Below, piece by piece: positions 5,041 to 5,147 of a stretch of 5,147 nt of DNA. The notes under the pieces are model-generated. The model was given only the letters and a program-made list of their open reading frames with translations. It did no database searches and was not told the DNA's origin. Position 1 is the first letter of the stretch; each line of letters opens with the position of its first letter. Location: the NCBI GenBank assembly GCA_026397695.1, contig JAPLUJ010000339.1, positions 1-5,147 of the forward strand. Direction: 5' to 3'. Made by a program: the position numbers and the translations under genes. The stretch is from Verrucomicrobiota bacterium. GTDB lineage: Bacteria > Verrucomicrobiota > Verrucomicrobiia > Verrucomicrobiales > Akkermansiaceae.

Positions 5041-5147
5041 TCAGGTAATTTCGGGTGGCGGTTCGGTTGCGATGGCACGGACATCAACGGGGATCTCAAA
5101 AAAGTGGCCGTTTTTGCGCTCCCGGAACCATCGACCGCAGGTTCGCA
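5041..5147 (-). CDS. Possible 3' end of an upstream gene (partial)
   Basis: On the minus strand one frame stays open from the right edge to a TGA at 5043-5041, giving 34 residues that include GRWFRERKNGHFFEIPVDVR and end in PPPEIT. The stop lies 24 nt before the start of the oxidoreductase gene, a spacing that would fit an operon partner. The translation looks protein-like, with mixed charged, aromatic and aliphatic residues, but I recognise no family and 34 codons without a stop can be chance. A second minus-strand frame is also open and ends in the ATGA overlapping the oxidoreductase start; its Pro/Ser-rich translation is less convincing. Confidence 0.28.
   Translation of the reverse strand, partial: RTCGRWFRERKNGHFFEIPVDVRAIATEPPPEIT

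Overview
The window looks like chromosomal DNA from a member of Verrucomicrobiota, or a close relative in the Planctomycetes-Verrucomicrobia-Chlamydiae group. Three things point there. One is a secreted protein ending in the 'DLDYNNDGV.NGV.YFM ... VQTSSDL..W ... FVR.KVTPN' module that I associate with verrucomicrobial exported proteins. Another is a Tat-exported Gfo/Idh/MocA oxidoreductase of the type that is abundant in these phyla. The third is a set of repeat-rich, palindrome-rich intergenic regions combined with genes that lack clear Shine-Dalgarno sites. The assignment is inferred from protein style; there is no rRNA or other phylogenetic marker here.

Layout from left to right. 1-392 is non-coding: a short heptamer repeat, an 8-bp hairpin with a GGAA loop, then a strikingly G-depleted leader (six G in 152 nt). 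393-1742 (+) encodes a secreted beta-rich protein with a signal peptide and a C-terminal calcium-loop module, followed by a strong intrinsic terminator at 1791-1820. 1821-2305 has no convincing gene but is crowded with inverted repeats: a 120-bp element with near-perfect terminal inverted repeats, several adjacent hairpins, a second GGAA-loop hairpin and a degenerate 74-bp inverted repeat. 2306-3454 (-) encodes a complete AAA_14/DUF4143-type ATPase with a C-terminal nuclease-like motif. 3455-3636 is a short intergenic spacer. 3637-5016 (-) encodes the Tat-signal Gfo/Idh/MocA oxidoreductase. The last ~107 bases may hold the 3' end of another minus-strand gene.

The three complete genes do not form an obvious pathway. 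The secreted protein is transcribed alone and rightwards. The ATPase and the oxidoreductase read leftwards but are separated by 182 bp and have no evident functional link. The oxidoreductase and the secreted protein both fit a saccharide-degrading lifestyle (inference). I see no CRISPR array, transposase, tRNA, rRNA or recognisable defence cassette. I found no clear new multi-gene system. The most unusual material is the intergenic DNA: two hairpins with different, compensating stems but the same GGAA loop and a similar CTCC tail, the TIR-bounded palindrome, and the G-free leader.
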